A DNA stretch of 64,000 bases from Marinobacter sp. LV10R510-11A (lineage in GTDB: Bacteria > Pseudomonadota > Gammaproteobacteria > Pseudomonadales > Oleiphilaceae): NCBI RefSeq assembly GCF_900215155.1, contig NZ_LT907980.1:3038001-3102000 (forward strand), in the 5' to 3' direction. The translations under genes and the position numbers were made by a program. How positions within the stretch are numbered: position 1 is the stretch's first letter; every line of letters begins with the position of its first letter. The notes beneath the pieces were generated by a model that was not told the origin of the DNA, searched no databases, and saw only the letters and a program-made list of their open reading frames with translations. Below, piece after piece: positions 53,927 to 64,000 of this stretch.

Positions 53927-56170
53927 TTACTTCACGGATGCGCGGGCATCTTCCATAATCCGATTCAGCGTTTCACTCGGCTGCATGACCGCCCTCACCT
54001 TGTCTAAAGGTGCATGGTAGTAACCACCAATATCTGCTGGATGGCCCTGGATAACACTCAATTCTTCCAGGATCTTGTCCTTGTTCTTTTCCAGTTCCCC
54101 AGACATTTTAACGAAGAACTCTTTCAGCTCTTTGTCGCTGTCTTGGTTGGCCAGCCCTTCTGCCCAATAGCGCGCCAGGTGGAACTGGCTGCCACGGTTG
54201 TCCAGCTCACCGGTTACACGAGAAGGCGACTGGTTGTTTTCCAGCAGGCGTTCGGTGGCTTTGTCGAGGGTTTGGCCCAGCAGGCGTGCACGGTGGTTAT
54301 CGTGCTTTTCGCCCAGTTCATCCAGAGACACGGCAATAGCAAGGAATTCGCCCAGTGAATCCCAGCGCAGGTGATTTTCCTGCAAAACCTGCTGCACGTG
54401 CTTAGGCGCCGAGCCGCCAGCGCCGGTCTCATAGAGGCCGCCGCCGTTCAGCAGGGGAACAATCGAAAGCATCTTGGCACTGGTGCCCAACTCTAAAATT
54501 GGGAACAGGTCGGTGAGGTAGTCACGCAGTACGTTACCGGTTACAGAGATAGTATCCAGGCCACGGATCAGGCGCTCCATGGTCCAGCGAATTGCTCGTA
54601 CTGGCGACATGATGCGGATATCCAGACCATCTGTGTCGTAATCTTTCAGGTAGGTGTTTACCTTGGTGATCATCTGCGCATCGTGAGCACGTTCGTCATC
54701 CAACCAGAACACAGCCGGCATGCCGGTGGCGCGGGCACGGTTAACGGCCAACTTAACCCAATCGCGAATGGGCAGGTCTTTAGTCTGGCAGGCACGCCAG
54801 ATATCGCCCTGTTCCACGTTGTGCTCGGTCAGTACGGTGCCGTCTTCGGCGATCACTCGCACAACGCCGTCTTCTTTAACCTCAAAGGTCTTGTCGTGGG
54901 AGCCGTATTCTTCGGCTTTCTGCGCCATCAGGCCCACGTTCGGCACAGTGCCCATGGTGGTGGGGTCAAATGCGCCGTGGGTTTTGCAGAAGTTGATGGC
55001 TTCCTGATAAATGGTGGCGTAGGTCGACTCAGGCATCACCGCTTTGGTGTCCTTGAGCTTGCCATCCCTGGCCCACATTTTACCGGAGTTACGGATCATT
55101 GCCGGCATGGAGGCGTCGACAATCACATCGCTCGGTACGTGCAGGTTGGTAACGCCTTTAACGGAATCGACCATAGCAATTTCAGGGCGGTGCTCGTATG
55201 TCTTATGCAGAGCTTCCTGGATTTCTTCCTGCTTAGACTCCGGCAACTGCTTGATCTTCTCGATAACGGAAGACAAGCCGTTGTTCGGGTTTACGCCGAT
55301 TTCTTCGAACAGCTCGCCGTACTGGTCAAACAATTCTTTATAGAAAATCTTCACCGCGTGACCAAACACAATCGGGTGGGAGATTTTCATCATCGTGGCT
55401 TTCACGTGCAGGGAGAACATCACCCCAGTATTTTCGCAGTCTGCGATAGCTTCTTCGAAGAACTTGCAGAGCGCTTTTTTACTCATGAACATGCCGTCGA
55501 GCACTTCGCCTTCAAGCAGTGGCAGGTCAGATTTAAGTACGGTCTGCTCACCTTTTTTGTTCTCGAACACAATGCGGGTGTTGGTCGCTTTGTCGAGAAT
55601 TACAGACTGCTCGTTGGAGTAGAAGTCGCCATCACGCATGTGTGCCACGTGGGTGCGTGAAGCCGGGCTCCACTCACCCATGCTATGGGGATACTTGCGT
55701 GCGAACGCTTTAACAGCCGCGGGGGCACGGCGGTCGGAGTTGCCTTCACGCAGAACCGGGTTCACGGCACTGCCAAGTACTTTGGCGTAGCGAGCGGTGA
55801 TCTCTTTTTCTTCGTCGGTTGCAGGGTTTTCTTTGTAATCGGGAAGCTTGTATCCCTGACCCTGCAATTCTTTAACGGCTGCGCTTAGCTGCGGAATGGA
55901 GGCAGAAATGTTCGGCAGCTTTATGATGTTGGCATCTGGATCTTTGGTGTACTCGCCCAGCGAGGTAAGGTCATCTGGAACTCGCTGACTTTCTTCTAGG
56001 TAATCTGGGAATGTTGCCAGAATACGGGCCGCGAGGGAGATGTCGCTGATCCCGAATTCAATGCCGGCCGGCTTGGCGTAGGTTTCCAGGATCGGAAGCA
56101 GAGACCGTGTAGCAAGAGCAGGCGCCTCGTCGGTCAGCGTATAGATAATCTTGGCTTTGGAAGATTTCAT
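53927..56170 (-). CDS. icd: NADP-dependent isocitrate dehydrogenase, monomeric type
   Basis: A 747-residue TCA-cycle enzyme that oxidises isocitrate to 2-oxoglutarate and CO2 with NADP. It is the monomeric (IDH2) class, about 740 residues, found in many marine gammaproteobacteria. Landmarks include [60 protein letters not shown] and the late [17 protein letters not shown]. The start ATG 56170 has GAGGAC upstream; 13 extra upstream codons exist but lack a site. The gene is monocistronic. The 276 bases upstream contain TATACT/TATCTT boxes in the minus direction that could form a promoter. Confidence 0.96.
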   Translation of the reverse strand: MKSSKAKIIYTLTDEAPALATRSLLPILETYAKPAGIEFGISDISLAARILATFPDYLEESQRVPDDLTSLGEYTKDPDANIIKLPNISASIPQLSAAVKELQGQGYKLPDYKENPATDEEKEITARYAKVLGSAVNPVLREGNSDRRAPAAVKAFARKYPHSMGEWSPASRTHVAHMRDGDFYSNEQSVILDKATNTRIVFENKKGEQTVLKSDLPLLEGEVLDGMFMSKKALCKFFEEAIADCENTGVMFSLHVKATMMKISHPIVFGHAVKIFYKELFDQYGELFEEIGVNPNNGLSSVIEKIKQLPESKQEEIQEALHKTYEHRPEIAMVDSVKGVTNLHVPSDVIVDASMPAMIRNSGKMWARDGKLKDTKAVMPESTYATIYQEAINFCKTHGAFDPTTMGTVPNVGLMAQKAEEYGSHDKTFEVKEDGVVRVIAEDGTVLTEHNVEQGDIWRACQTKDLPIRDWVKLAVNRARATGMPAVFWLDDERAHDAQMITKVNTYLKDYDTDGLDIRIMSPVRAIRWTMERLIRGLDTISVTGNVLRDYLTDLFPILELGTSAKMLSIVPLLNGGGLYETGAGGSAPKHVQQVLQENHLRWDSLGEFLAIAVSLDELGEKHDNHRARLLGQTLDKATERLLENNQSPSRVTGELDNRGSQFHLARYWAEGLANQDSDKELKEFFVKMSGELEKNKDKILEELSVIQGHPADIGGYYHAPLDKVRAVMQPSETLNRIMEDARASVK

Positions 56171-56413
56171 TTTCGTCCTCAGGCTATTAGGTGGGTTCAG
56201 GACGGTCATGGCGAGATCGGGTGTCTTGTGAACGTCTGACCTTTGCGATGACTGATTTTTGGAACGTTTGATAGACCTACTAAGATACCATTTTTTTGTA
56301 ATCTCTGGTTACGATCTTAGTATAAGAACAGACTAAAAACCCTTGATCTTCGGTAACTGGGCGAGCAAATGGCGGGAATTTACGAAACTTTCTAACATTT
56401 GTTTTCTATGTAC

Positions 56414-56438
56414 AGCGGTGGGGGCCGTCCCCACCGCT
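56414..56438 (-). terminator. Hairpin at the end of the ketone-body operon
   Basis: AGCGGTGGGG and its complement CCCCACCGCT around five bases lie nine bases beyond the acetoacetyl-CoA synthetase stop. No T-run follows in the minus direction, so it may protect the mRNA rather than terminate by itself. Confidence 0.6.
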
Positions 56439-56446
56439 CAGATAAC

Positions 56447-58438
<1,992 letters not shown>

Positions 58439-58454
58439 TCTTTGCTCCTGTTTT

Positions 58455-59234
58455 TTACTGCATGTGCCAGCCGTGGCTGACAACAATAGATTGACCCGTG
58501 AGCGCGGCAGAAGGGAAAGCGGCCAGGTGCACCGCCATCTCGGAAACATCTTCCAGCGTGGTGAATTTACCGTTTACTGTGCTTTTCAGCATCACCTTGT
58601 TGATGACGTCTTCCTCGGAAAGCCCCAGCTCTTTTGCCTGCTCGGGAATCTGTTTGTCTACCAGCGGGGTTCTGACAAAGCCCGGGCAGATGATATTGCT
58701 GCGCACACCGTGTTCGGCACCCTCTTTGGCTACCGCACGACACAGCCCTAGCATGCCGTGCTTCGCGGCCACGTATGGGGCTTTCAGGGGCGAAGCCTCG
58801 AGCGAATGCACAGATCCCATATACAGCATAGTGCCTCCACCGCTGGCGTACATTTGTTTCAGTGCCGCCCGGGTAACCAGAAACGCACCATCAAGATGTA
58901 CATTTATCACCCGACGCCAGTCAGCGTATGCCAGTTTGTGTACCGGATCTATGTGTTGGATACCGGCATTGGCAACCGCGATATCCAGGCTACCCCAGGC
59001 TTTCACAATGCTGGCAACGCCGTCATCGACCGCGGTCTCGTCGGTTACGTCCATGGCTAGAGCCATGGCCGTGCCGCCCGCTTTTTCAATGGCCTCAACA
59101 GCCTCTTGTGCGCTTTCCAGCGTAAGATCGGCTACTGCTACACGGGCGCCTTCACGGCCATAATGTTCAGCGATTGCCCGGCCAATACCACGCCCCGCCC
59201 CGGTAATCAGTGCAACTCGATTTTCGAGACGCAT
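58455..59234 (-). CDS. bdhA: 3-hydroxybutyrate dehydrogenase
   Basis: A 259-residue SDR that oxidises (R)-3-hydroxybutyrate to acetoacetate with NAD. It has [25 protein letters not shown] and the catalytic set [20 protein letters not shown]. The closing [11 protein letters not shown] is the usual C-terminal HGW(H/Y) of bacterial BDH. RBS GGAGAC is present. It lies between the TRAP permease and acetoacetyl-CoA synthetase genes, which supports a 3-hydroxybutyrate pathway. Confidence 0.93.
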   Translation of the reverse strand: MRLENRVALITGAGRGIGRAIAEHYGREGARVAVADLTLESAQEAVEAIEKAGGTAMALAMDVTDETAVDDGVASIVKAWGSLDIAVANAGIQHIDPVHKLAYADWRRVINVHLDGAFLVTRAALKQMYASGGGTMLYMGSVHSLEASPLKAPYVAAKHGMLGLCRAVAKEGAEHGVRSNIICPGFVRTPLVDKQIPEQAKELGLSEEDVINKVMLKSTVNGKFTTLEDVSEMAVHLAAFPSAALTGQSIVVSHGWHMQ

Positions 59235-59308
59235 TATGTTTGTCTCCCTGTTGTTATAAGAAACTGTTATTGAAGCACGGTTATTAAAAAGTGTAGAAGG
59301 TTCCTACG

Positions 59309-60679
59309 TCATCCGCCGCCATACACTTCATTAGGTAGCCACGTCGCCAGCGGTTGAAAAAAGAACACCAACGCCAGTGCCAGCAGTTGCAAGGCAATAT
59401 ATGGCAACACACCCAGATAGATATCCTTGGTCGTAATGCCCGGCGGACACACTCCTTTGATATAGAACAACGAGAAACCTACTGGCGGTGTCAGGAAGGA
59501 CGTCTGCAGACACATAGCAAACATGATCGCAAACCACACCGGCTCGACACCCATTTTGAACAGCACGGGGCCAACCAGGGGCAAAACAATCAGAGTAATC
59601 TCCACCCAATCGAGGAAAAACCCGAGCAAAAAGGTGATGAACAGAACCGTAAGCAGCACACCTGTGGTACCAAACGGCAGGCCGGTGATGGCACCCTCAA
59701 TAACGTCATCACCACCCAGCCCGCGCAGTACGGAAGCAAAGACCGTAGCACCAATAAAAATGCCAAAGATAAATGCTGAGGTACGGCTAGTCTGGTAAAG
59801 AGATTCCTTTAGCGTGTCCATATCCAGGCGTTTACTTAAAAACGCCATCAGCAGCGCTCCGCCAGCACCTACCGCAGAGGCCTCGGTGGTTGTGGCTATG
59901 CCGAAAAAGATGGAGCCAAGCACCGAGATGATCAGCGCCATCGGTGGCAAGATCGCCCAGAACACGCCAAACCAGGCTCGGGCATCAAGGCGCGGCCGGT
60001 TCGTCGGCGCCGGTGCCAAGTCTTTTTTGATGTAGGAGGCGATGATGATGTAAAGGATGTAGAGCATGGCGAGCATGACCCCCGGAATCAGCGCACCCAT
60101 GAACAACTTGCCCACAGAAGCTTCCGAGGTGCCGAGGCGATCGGCCATTAATACCAGCATGATGCTGGGCGGAACCAGAATGCCTAGAGTCCCCACAGAG
60201 CACGCCGTTCCTACGGCCAGCGACTTATTGTAGTTGGCCTGCATCATGGGCCCAAGAGACAGCATGCCCAGCAATACCACCGACGCGCCTACAATTCCGG
60301 TGGAAGCCGCAAGCAGCACGCCGACCAACACCACGGTAATCGCATAACCACCGCGCAACCCGCCAAGCACTCTAACCAAACTGTGCATTAGCTTTTCGGC
60401 GATACCCGAACGATCAAGCATGATCCCCATGAATATAAACATCGGGAGCGCGACCATCAGTTCGTTGGCGACGATGCCATAAATCCTGGCGTCCAAAACG
60501 CCAATCGTGCCCTGCCAGGTAAACCACAGGGGATAATCCAGATACTCGACCATGACGTGGCCGACAATACCGAATATAAGACCAATACCCGCCAGTGACC
60601 AAGCAACCGGGAAACCCAGCAGCAACAGCACCATAAAGCTGGCGAACATGGCGATAACAAGAATCGCTTCTACACCCAT
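59309..60679 (-). CDS. dctM: TRAP transporter large permease (DctM)
   Basis: A 456-residue, ~12-helix sodium-driven permease of the TRAP family. Landmarks are PMFIFMGIMLDRSGIAEKLM, GTLGILVPPSIMLVLMADRL and the late FLTPPVGFSLFYIKG. It works with DctQ and periplasmic DctP to import organic acids. The gene follows dctQ by 17 bases and precedes bdhA by 74. From the operon, the likely substrate is 3-hydroxybutyrate or acetoacetate; the permease alone does not show it. Confidence 0.95.
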   Translation of the reverse strand: MGVEAILVIAMFASFMVLLLLGFPVAWSLAGIGLIFGIVGHVMVEYLDYPLWFTWQGTIGVLDARIYGIVANELMVALPMFIFMGIMLDRSGIAEKLMHSLVRVLGGLRGGYAITVVLVGVLLAASTGIVGASVVLLGMLSLGPMMQANYNKSLAVGTACSVGTLGILVPPSIMLVLMADRLGTSEASVGKLFMGALIPGVMLAMLYILYIIIASYIKKDLAPAPTNRPRLDARAWFGVFWAILPPMALIISVLGSIFFGIATTTEASAVGAGGALLMAFLSKRLDMDTLKESLYQTSRTSAFIFGIFIGATVFASVLRGLGGDDVIEGAITGLPFGTTGVLLTVLFITFLLGFFLDWVEITLIVLPLVGPVLFKMGVEPVWFAIMFAMCLQTSFLTPPVGFSLFYIKGVCPPGITTKDIYLGVLPYIALQLLALALVFFFQPLATWLPNEVYGGG

Positions 60680-60696
60680 GACGTTAGCCTCGCGGT

Positions 60697-61314
60697 TTAG
60701 GGATTAGGATGGCCGACGGAGCGCCGATCATCGTAGGGAGGCTCGATGGCCCTGGGAAAACTGAACAGGAACGTGCTGCAGCGCGAGGCGCGAGACACCA
60801 GGGCAATCATCACAAAGACGAGGCCGAGTGGCAGTATGCTCTTGAAAATAAACCGGTGAGGCAGCCCGCTGGGCGCTTGGGAATGCTCATCGTAAACCCA
60901 GGCTGTCCAGGCATAGGGCACCAGTGCGCTGACCATCAGTGCGATAATCGGCAGCGCCAGCAACACAATCCCAAGAATCTCGATGATGGCTTGGGATTTA
61001 GGCGTGAATTTCTCTTTCAGTACATCAACGCGTACGTGGTCATCGCGCACGACCGCATAGCCCAGGGTCAGCATGGTCGCGGCTCCGAACAGGTGCCAGG
61101 ACAATTCTTCTAAGGCAATGGAGCCCTGCGATAATGCATAGCGGGAGAACACGTTGATCAGAATAACAATCAACACGCCGATCCATAACCAGGAGGCAAG
61201 GCGGCCCACGGCAACAACCATTCGGTCGAGGTGCCAGGACAGCGCATTGGTCGGTAGCAGATCAGCGCCAAATGCCGGGGCCTGGTTATCCCCGGAGACA
61301 TTAGTATCAGTCAC
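60697..61314 (-). CDS. dctQ: TRAP transporter small permease (DctQ)
   Basis: A 205-residue protein with four membrane helices (ASWLWIGVLIVILINVFSRY, then the family motif ALEELSWHLFGAATMLTLGY). DctQ docks the large permease and supports transport. The start is GTG 61314 after GAGG. An 11-bp hairpin separates it from dctP, consistent with less DctQ/M than DctP. Confidence 0.93.
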   Translation of the reverse strand: MTDTNVSGDNQAPAFGADLLPTNALSWHLDRMVVAVGRLASWLWIGVLIVILINVFSRYALSQGSIALEELSWHLFGAATMLTLGYAVVRDDHVRVDVLKEKFTPKSQAIIEILGIVLLALPIIALMVSALVPYAWTAWVYDEHSQAPSGLPHRFIFKSILPLGLVFVMIALVSRASRCSTFLFSFPRAIEPPYDDRRSVGHPNP

Positions 61315-61348
61315 AAAAACCTCGGATGTTTCGGATGCAGGGTAGGAA

Positions 61349-61374
61349 GCGGGTAACGGTTAGCCGTTACCCGC
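61349..61374 (-). promoter_or_regulatory. Perfect intercistronic hairpin between dctP and dctQ
   Basis: GCGGGTAACGG and its exact complement CCGTTACCCGC enclose a four-base loop, 19 bases past the dctP stop. There is no T-run. Such hairpins stabilise the upstream message and allow more binding protein than permease. Confidence 0.75.
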
Positions 61375-61393
61375 CATGAGCATCATCCGTTGA

Positions 61394-62479
61394 TCAGTCG
61401 TACTTGTAGAAATCCCGTGGCAGGTATCCATTGGTGTGCCAGATGGAGTGATGTTCCATAAAGTCACGCTGACTGGTCAGCACGCGATTGAACATCTTGT
61501 CCTCGGCCGCGATCTCGTCCAGCACCTCGTTGGTAACCTTCTGCAGCTCGCGCAGAACAGGCTCAGGCAGTGTTTGGGCGTTCACGCCTTCTTTTTCGTA
61601 ATCACGAAGGGCCGTCGGCTGTGCCCACTCGCTCTGTGCAAAGCCTTTAAGCGTGGCAGATTCGCAGCCCATCTCGATGAGGGCGCGGCTCTGAGGCTCC
61701 AGGCCCTCCCACACATCTTTGTTAACCAGCAGGTGTGAGGTGGTCAGAGTTTGGTGCCAGCCCGGCATGATGTAGTTTTTAATGATCTGATCCAGGCCCA
61801 GCATCTTGTCGATTGCGGGCTGAGAGAACTCAGTCGCATCGATCGTCCCACGCTCAAGCGCCTGATAAATCTCGCCACCGGGCACCATGGTTACCGAGGC
61901 ACCGAGTTTTTCCAGTACCTTACCGCCAATACCAGCAAAGCGGATTTTGAGGCCATCGAAATCTTTCACGCTTTCAATCGGCTTAGCGAACCAGCCCGCG
62001 CCTTCGGGGCCGATGATGCTGCACAGCATGGGGTGGATATTGCGCTCGGCGTAAATCTCTTCCAGCAGATCCCGGCCGTCGCCCTCGTAATACCAGGCCA
62101 AATAGGCCGGTGGCTCCATGTTAAACGGCGCGCCGGAATAGAGCGGCAGAGCAGGTATGGTGCCCTGATCGTAACCCACCCACGTGTAACCAGCCGGGTA
62201 TTTTCCACCACTTACCGCGTCCATAATTTCAAACGGCGGAACCAGCTCGTTAGGCTCGTAATAACGCAGCTGAATATCACCGCCTGAAATGGCTTTCAGA
62301 TTTTCTGTCAGATGCTTTACCGGCGTTGTTAGGCCTATAAGATGCGAGGGAAACGCCAAAGGCACCTGCCAGCGAATTTTCTCTGCAGCCAAAGCATTGC
62401 TGCTGACCATGGCGCCTGTCATAAACGCCGCAGCAGTAATACCTAGAGTCAAACCCGATAGCTTATGTTTGATAGACAT
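61394..62479 (-). CDS. dctP: TRAP transporter periplasmic substrate-binding protein (DctP)
   Basis: A 361-residue exported protein with signal peptide (AAAFMTGAMVSSNALAAE). The DctP fold includes the substrate-carboxylate region GLKIRFAGIGGKVLEKLGAS, in which the Arg of KIRF binds the acid, then VPGGEIYQALERGTIDATEF. It delivers a carboxylate to DctQM. It is the first gene of the operon, with a sigma-54 promoter 175 bases upstream. bdhA and acetoacetyl-CoA synthetase genes downstream suggest 3-hydroxybutyrate. Confidence 0.94.
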   Translation of the reverse strand: MSIKHKLSGLTLGITAAAFMTGAMVSSNALAAEKIRWQVPLAFPSHLIGLTTPVKHLTENLKAISGGDIQLRYYEPNELVPPFEIMDAVSGGKYPAGYTWVGYDQGTIPALPLYSGAPFNMEPPAYLAWYYEGDGRDLLEEIYAERNIHPMLCSIIGPEGAGWFAKPIESVKDFDGLKIRFAGIGGKVLEKLGASVTMVPGGEIYQALERGTIDATEFSQPAIDKMLGLDQIIKNYIMPGWHQTLTTSHLLVNKDVWEGLEPQSRALIEMGCESATLKGFAQSEWAQPTALRDYEKEGVNAQTLPEPVLRELQKVTNEVLDEIAAEDKMFNRVLTSQRDFMEHHSIWHTNGYLPRDFYKYD

Positions 62480-62653
62480 GAAGATGATCCTTCTTGTTGT
62501 TGTAGTTGGCCCGGAGCTCTTTGGCCCGGCAGGCCTGGGCTAACATTCCGCCAAAAAACACAGAAACAAAGATGGCAATGGTAAATCGGGGGTCCTACTT
62601 TTGGCGCCAGCCTTTGTTTTCTGCGCTGTTCTGACGTCCTGCCTTTCGGATTT

Positions 62654-62669
62654 AGCAGAAACTATGCCA
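62654..62669 (-). promoter_or_regulatory. Sigma-54 (-24/-12) promoter of the dctP operon
   Basis: The minus strand reads TGGCATAGTTTCTGCT, matching the TGGCAC-N7-TTGCW consensus at TGGCA, the GG/GC pair and their exact spacing. It is oriented toward dctP. The rest of 62480-62805 contains no gene. Confidence 0.72.
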
Positions 62670-62788
62670 ATAACTTTTTTTGTAGAATTATCAAATAGAT
62701 AAAATTTAGAGAGGGGTGGATAGAAATATAGATGTCCGTAAAACAAGACAGTATAACACCTTGGCCGTATGTACTTGTACTGACTTCA

Positions 62789-62800
62789 AGACACTTGTCT
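62789..62800 (-). promoter_or_regulatory. Candidate activator (enhancer) site
   Basis: AGACACTTGTCT is an inverted repeat (AGACA/TGTCT) about 120 bases upstream of the sigma-54 promoter, just past the activator gene. The distance suits an enhancer-binding protein. A second palindrome, GTAC-TT-GTAC, lies at about 62771-62780. Confidence 0.45.
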
Positions 62801-62805
62801 GAATA

Positions 62806-64000
62806 TCAGGACATTTTTGCCAATTTCTCGTAAAACACTGAGCGTGAGATACACAGTAGCCTGGCAGCCTTGGTACGGTTACCCCGGCTTGCGACCAGCG
62901 CCTCTTTCACCGCCTGAGCCTCTGCCTCTGCCAAGGTTTCAGCCAAAGGCCTGACTGGGCGGGATGCGATCTGAGAGGGCGGGCGCACCCCAACCCGGGG
63001 CAGCACTTTGAACATCGCATCGGCATCCAGCGCGCCACCCTCCTCACTCATGGTCAGGGCTCTCTCCAGCACATTACGCAGCTCGCGGATGTTCCCGGGC
63101 CAATCATAACTGGCCAGCGCTGTCACGCCGGCATCGGTAATTTCCGCCCGCATGTTCAGCCCCGCGCTGATTTCCCAGAGCAGCGTTTCACACAGCAACC
63201 CGAGATCAACGAGACGATCCCTCAGAGGTGGTATGGGGATTTCCAGCACGTTGAGCCGGTAATACAGATCCGAGCGGAAACTGCCATCGGCAATCATGGC
63301 TTCGAGATTTCGGCTGGTTGCTGCGATGACCCGGACATCCACCGAGGTAATCGTGTTGGACCCCAGAGGTTCGACCTCCCCTTCCTGCAGGGCCCGCAAC
63401 AGCTTAGCCTGCAGCGGCAAAGGCATATCGCCGACTTCGTCCAGGAACAGCGTACCGCCGTTAGCGAGCTGGAACTTTCCTTCCCGGAGCTTACGGTCAG
63501 CGCCGGTAAAGGCGCCTGGCGCCACGCCGAAGAACTCGGCTTCCAGAAGGTTATCCGGGATGGCCGCCACGTTCACGCCCACAAACGGCTTTTCTGCGCG
63601 ACTGGAGACAGAGTGAATTGCCTGAGCCAATACCTCTTTGCCGGTACCGGTCTCCCCAAGCAACAGCACTGCCATCTCCCGGCCCGCAGCCAAGCGGGCA
63701 CGACGCTTGACCTCAAGAGCTCCAGGGCTTGCGCCGACAAAATCCGCGAGACTGTATCGCGTGCTCCTCGCTTTCTTTGCCAACGCCTTGCGGGCGGCAG
63801 CCAAATCCTGGTGCAGCCGCCGGTATTTGCTTACCAACGGCGTGAGGGGTTGCAGATCGTCGTACAACACAAATGCCACGGCGCCGACGATTTCGCCTAA
63901 CTCATCGTAATAGGGCAGCCTGGTAACCACGAGTTGTTGTTGCTGGTATTCCATAATGTCTAGCAACAGCGGCTTACCGGTTTCTACTACCTCTGGCATC
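62806..64000 (-). CDS. Sigma-54-dependent transcriptional activator (5' end outside window)
   Basis: The visible ~398 residues of an enhancer-binding protein. A PAS-like sensory part (MEYQQQQLVVTRLPYYDELG, then VGAVAFVLYDDLQP) is followed by the AAA+ domain with Walker A GETGTGKE, the sigma-54 contact loop GAFTGA, Walker B GGTLFLDEVGDMP and R-finger region FRSDLYYRLNV. A Fis-type helix-turn-helix ends the protein (NRTKAARLLCISRSVFYEKL). It lies upstream of a sigma-54 promoter and the 3-hydroxybutyrate operon in the same direction. HbcR of Pseudomonas is a functional parallel from the literature, not shown here. Confidence 0.92.
   Translation of the reverse strand, partial: MPEVVETGKPLLLDIMEYQQQQLVVTRLPYYDELGEIVGAVAFVLYDDLQPLTPLVSKYRRLHQDLAAARKALAKKARSTRYSLADFVGASPGALEVKRRARLAAGREMAVLLLGETGTGKEVLAQAIHSVSSRAEKPFVGVNVAAIPDNLLEAEFFGVAPGAFTGADRKLREGKFQLANGGTLFLDEVGDMPLPLQAKLLRALQEGEVEPLGSNTITSVDVRVIAATSRNLEAMIADGSFRSDLYYRLNVLEIPIPPLRDRLVDLGLLCETLLWEISAGLNMRAEITDAGVTALASYDWPGNIRELRNVLERALTMSEEGGALDADAMFKVLPRVGVRPPSQIASRPVRPLAETLAEAEAQAVKEALVASRGNRTKAARLLCISRSVFYEKLAKMS

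Noticed and set aside
54683..55660. 325-codon open frame on the plus strand
   Set aside because: It is antisense to the isocitrate dehydrogenase gene and shows no domain.
62540..62746. 68-codon minus-strand frame upstream of dctP
   Set aside because: It covers the sigma-54 promoter and has no ribosome site or family.

Overview
The window reads as chromosome of a marine gammaproteobacterium, most likely Marinobacter or a close relative. This is inferred from gene content, not from a database match. The pointers are a monomeric NADP isocitrate dehydrogenase, a TRAP uptake operon joined to 3-hydroxybutyrate catabolism, a 7TMR-DISM hybrid kinase, a DUF3391/HD-GYP protein, a CvrA-type K+/H+ antiporter and moderately GC-rich codon use. 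There is no rRNA, CRISPR array or prophage. One tRNA is present, Gly with anticodon CCC.

1-5.97 kb: the end of an amino-acid ABC ATPase, a ccdB toxin whose ccdA survives only as its 3' end, a fused dihydroxyacetone kinase, and an electrophile-response block. That block holds a NemR-like repressor, a NemA-type old yellow enzyme, an SDR and a collapsed glutathione-dependent formaldehyde dehydrogenase, with two matching candidate operators. 5.97-13.3 kb is a gene graveyard. It carries remnants of a DASH photolyase, a ParA-like ATPase, a GGDEF protein, a META lipoprotein, a haloalkane dehalogenase, mercuric reductase and three ADP-ribosylglycohydrolase pieces, then an 855-bp IS5-family element and a frameshifted DUF547 gene. 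Intact TauE/SafE and cupin genes sit among them.

13.4-24.4 kb: a VTT membrane protein, an AhpD-like protein with a divergent TetR regulator, a YiiX-like hydrolase, a PEBP protein, an ankyrin/spermidine-synthase-like pair, a LOG protein and NDH-2. Inside this stretch (18.2-22.3 kb) lies a type VI secretion cargo cassette: a PAAR-Tle1 lipase, a DUF2931 lipoprotein, a tandem duplicate of the lipase C-terminus and a second DUF2931 gene. The cassette is bracketed by a 28-bp direct repeat copied from the end of the upstream gene.

24.4-29.2 kb is the most unusual region and looks like a defence locus. It has an HNH nuclease, a small acidic protein and a convergent ~1,279-residue protein that joins methyltransferase, phospholipase-D nuclease, SF2 helicase, S24/LexA-like and DUF3427 regions.

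29.3-53.8 kb is mostly housekeeping and envelope: HD-GYP, tRNA-Gly, CvrA, two L,D-transpeptidases, an alanine-rich lipoprotein, a MarR regulator with a broken efflux pump, a YcaD-type MFS protein, a WYL regulator, a secreted nuclease, a frameshifted AraC regulator, queE-queC, a phosphorelay operon, an EstB-like hydrolase, YbaK and an antiporter.

53.9-64 kb: monomeric isocitrate dehydrogenase, then a minus-strand operon dctP-dctQ-dctM-bdhA-acetoacetyl-CoA synthetase. It lies downstream of a sigma-54 activator gene and has a good -24/-12 promoter match. Together these suggest regulated uptake of 3-hydroxybutyrate and its conversion to acetoacetyl-CoA.
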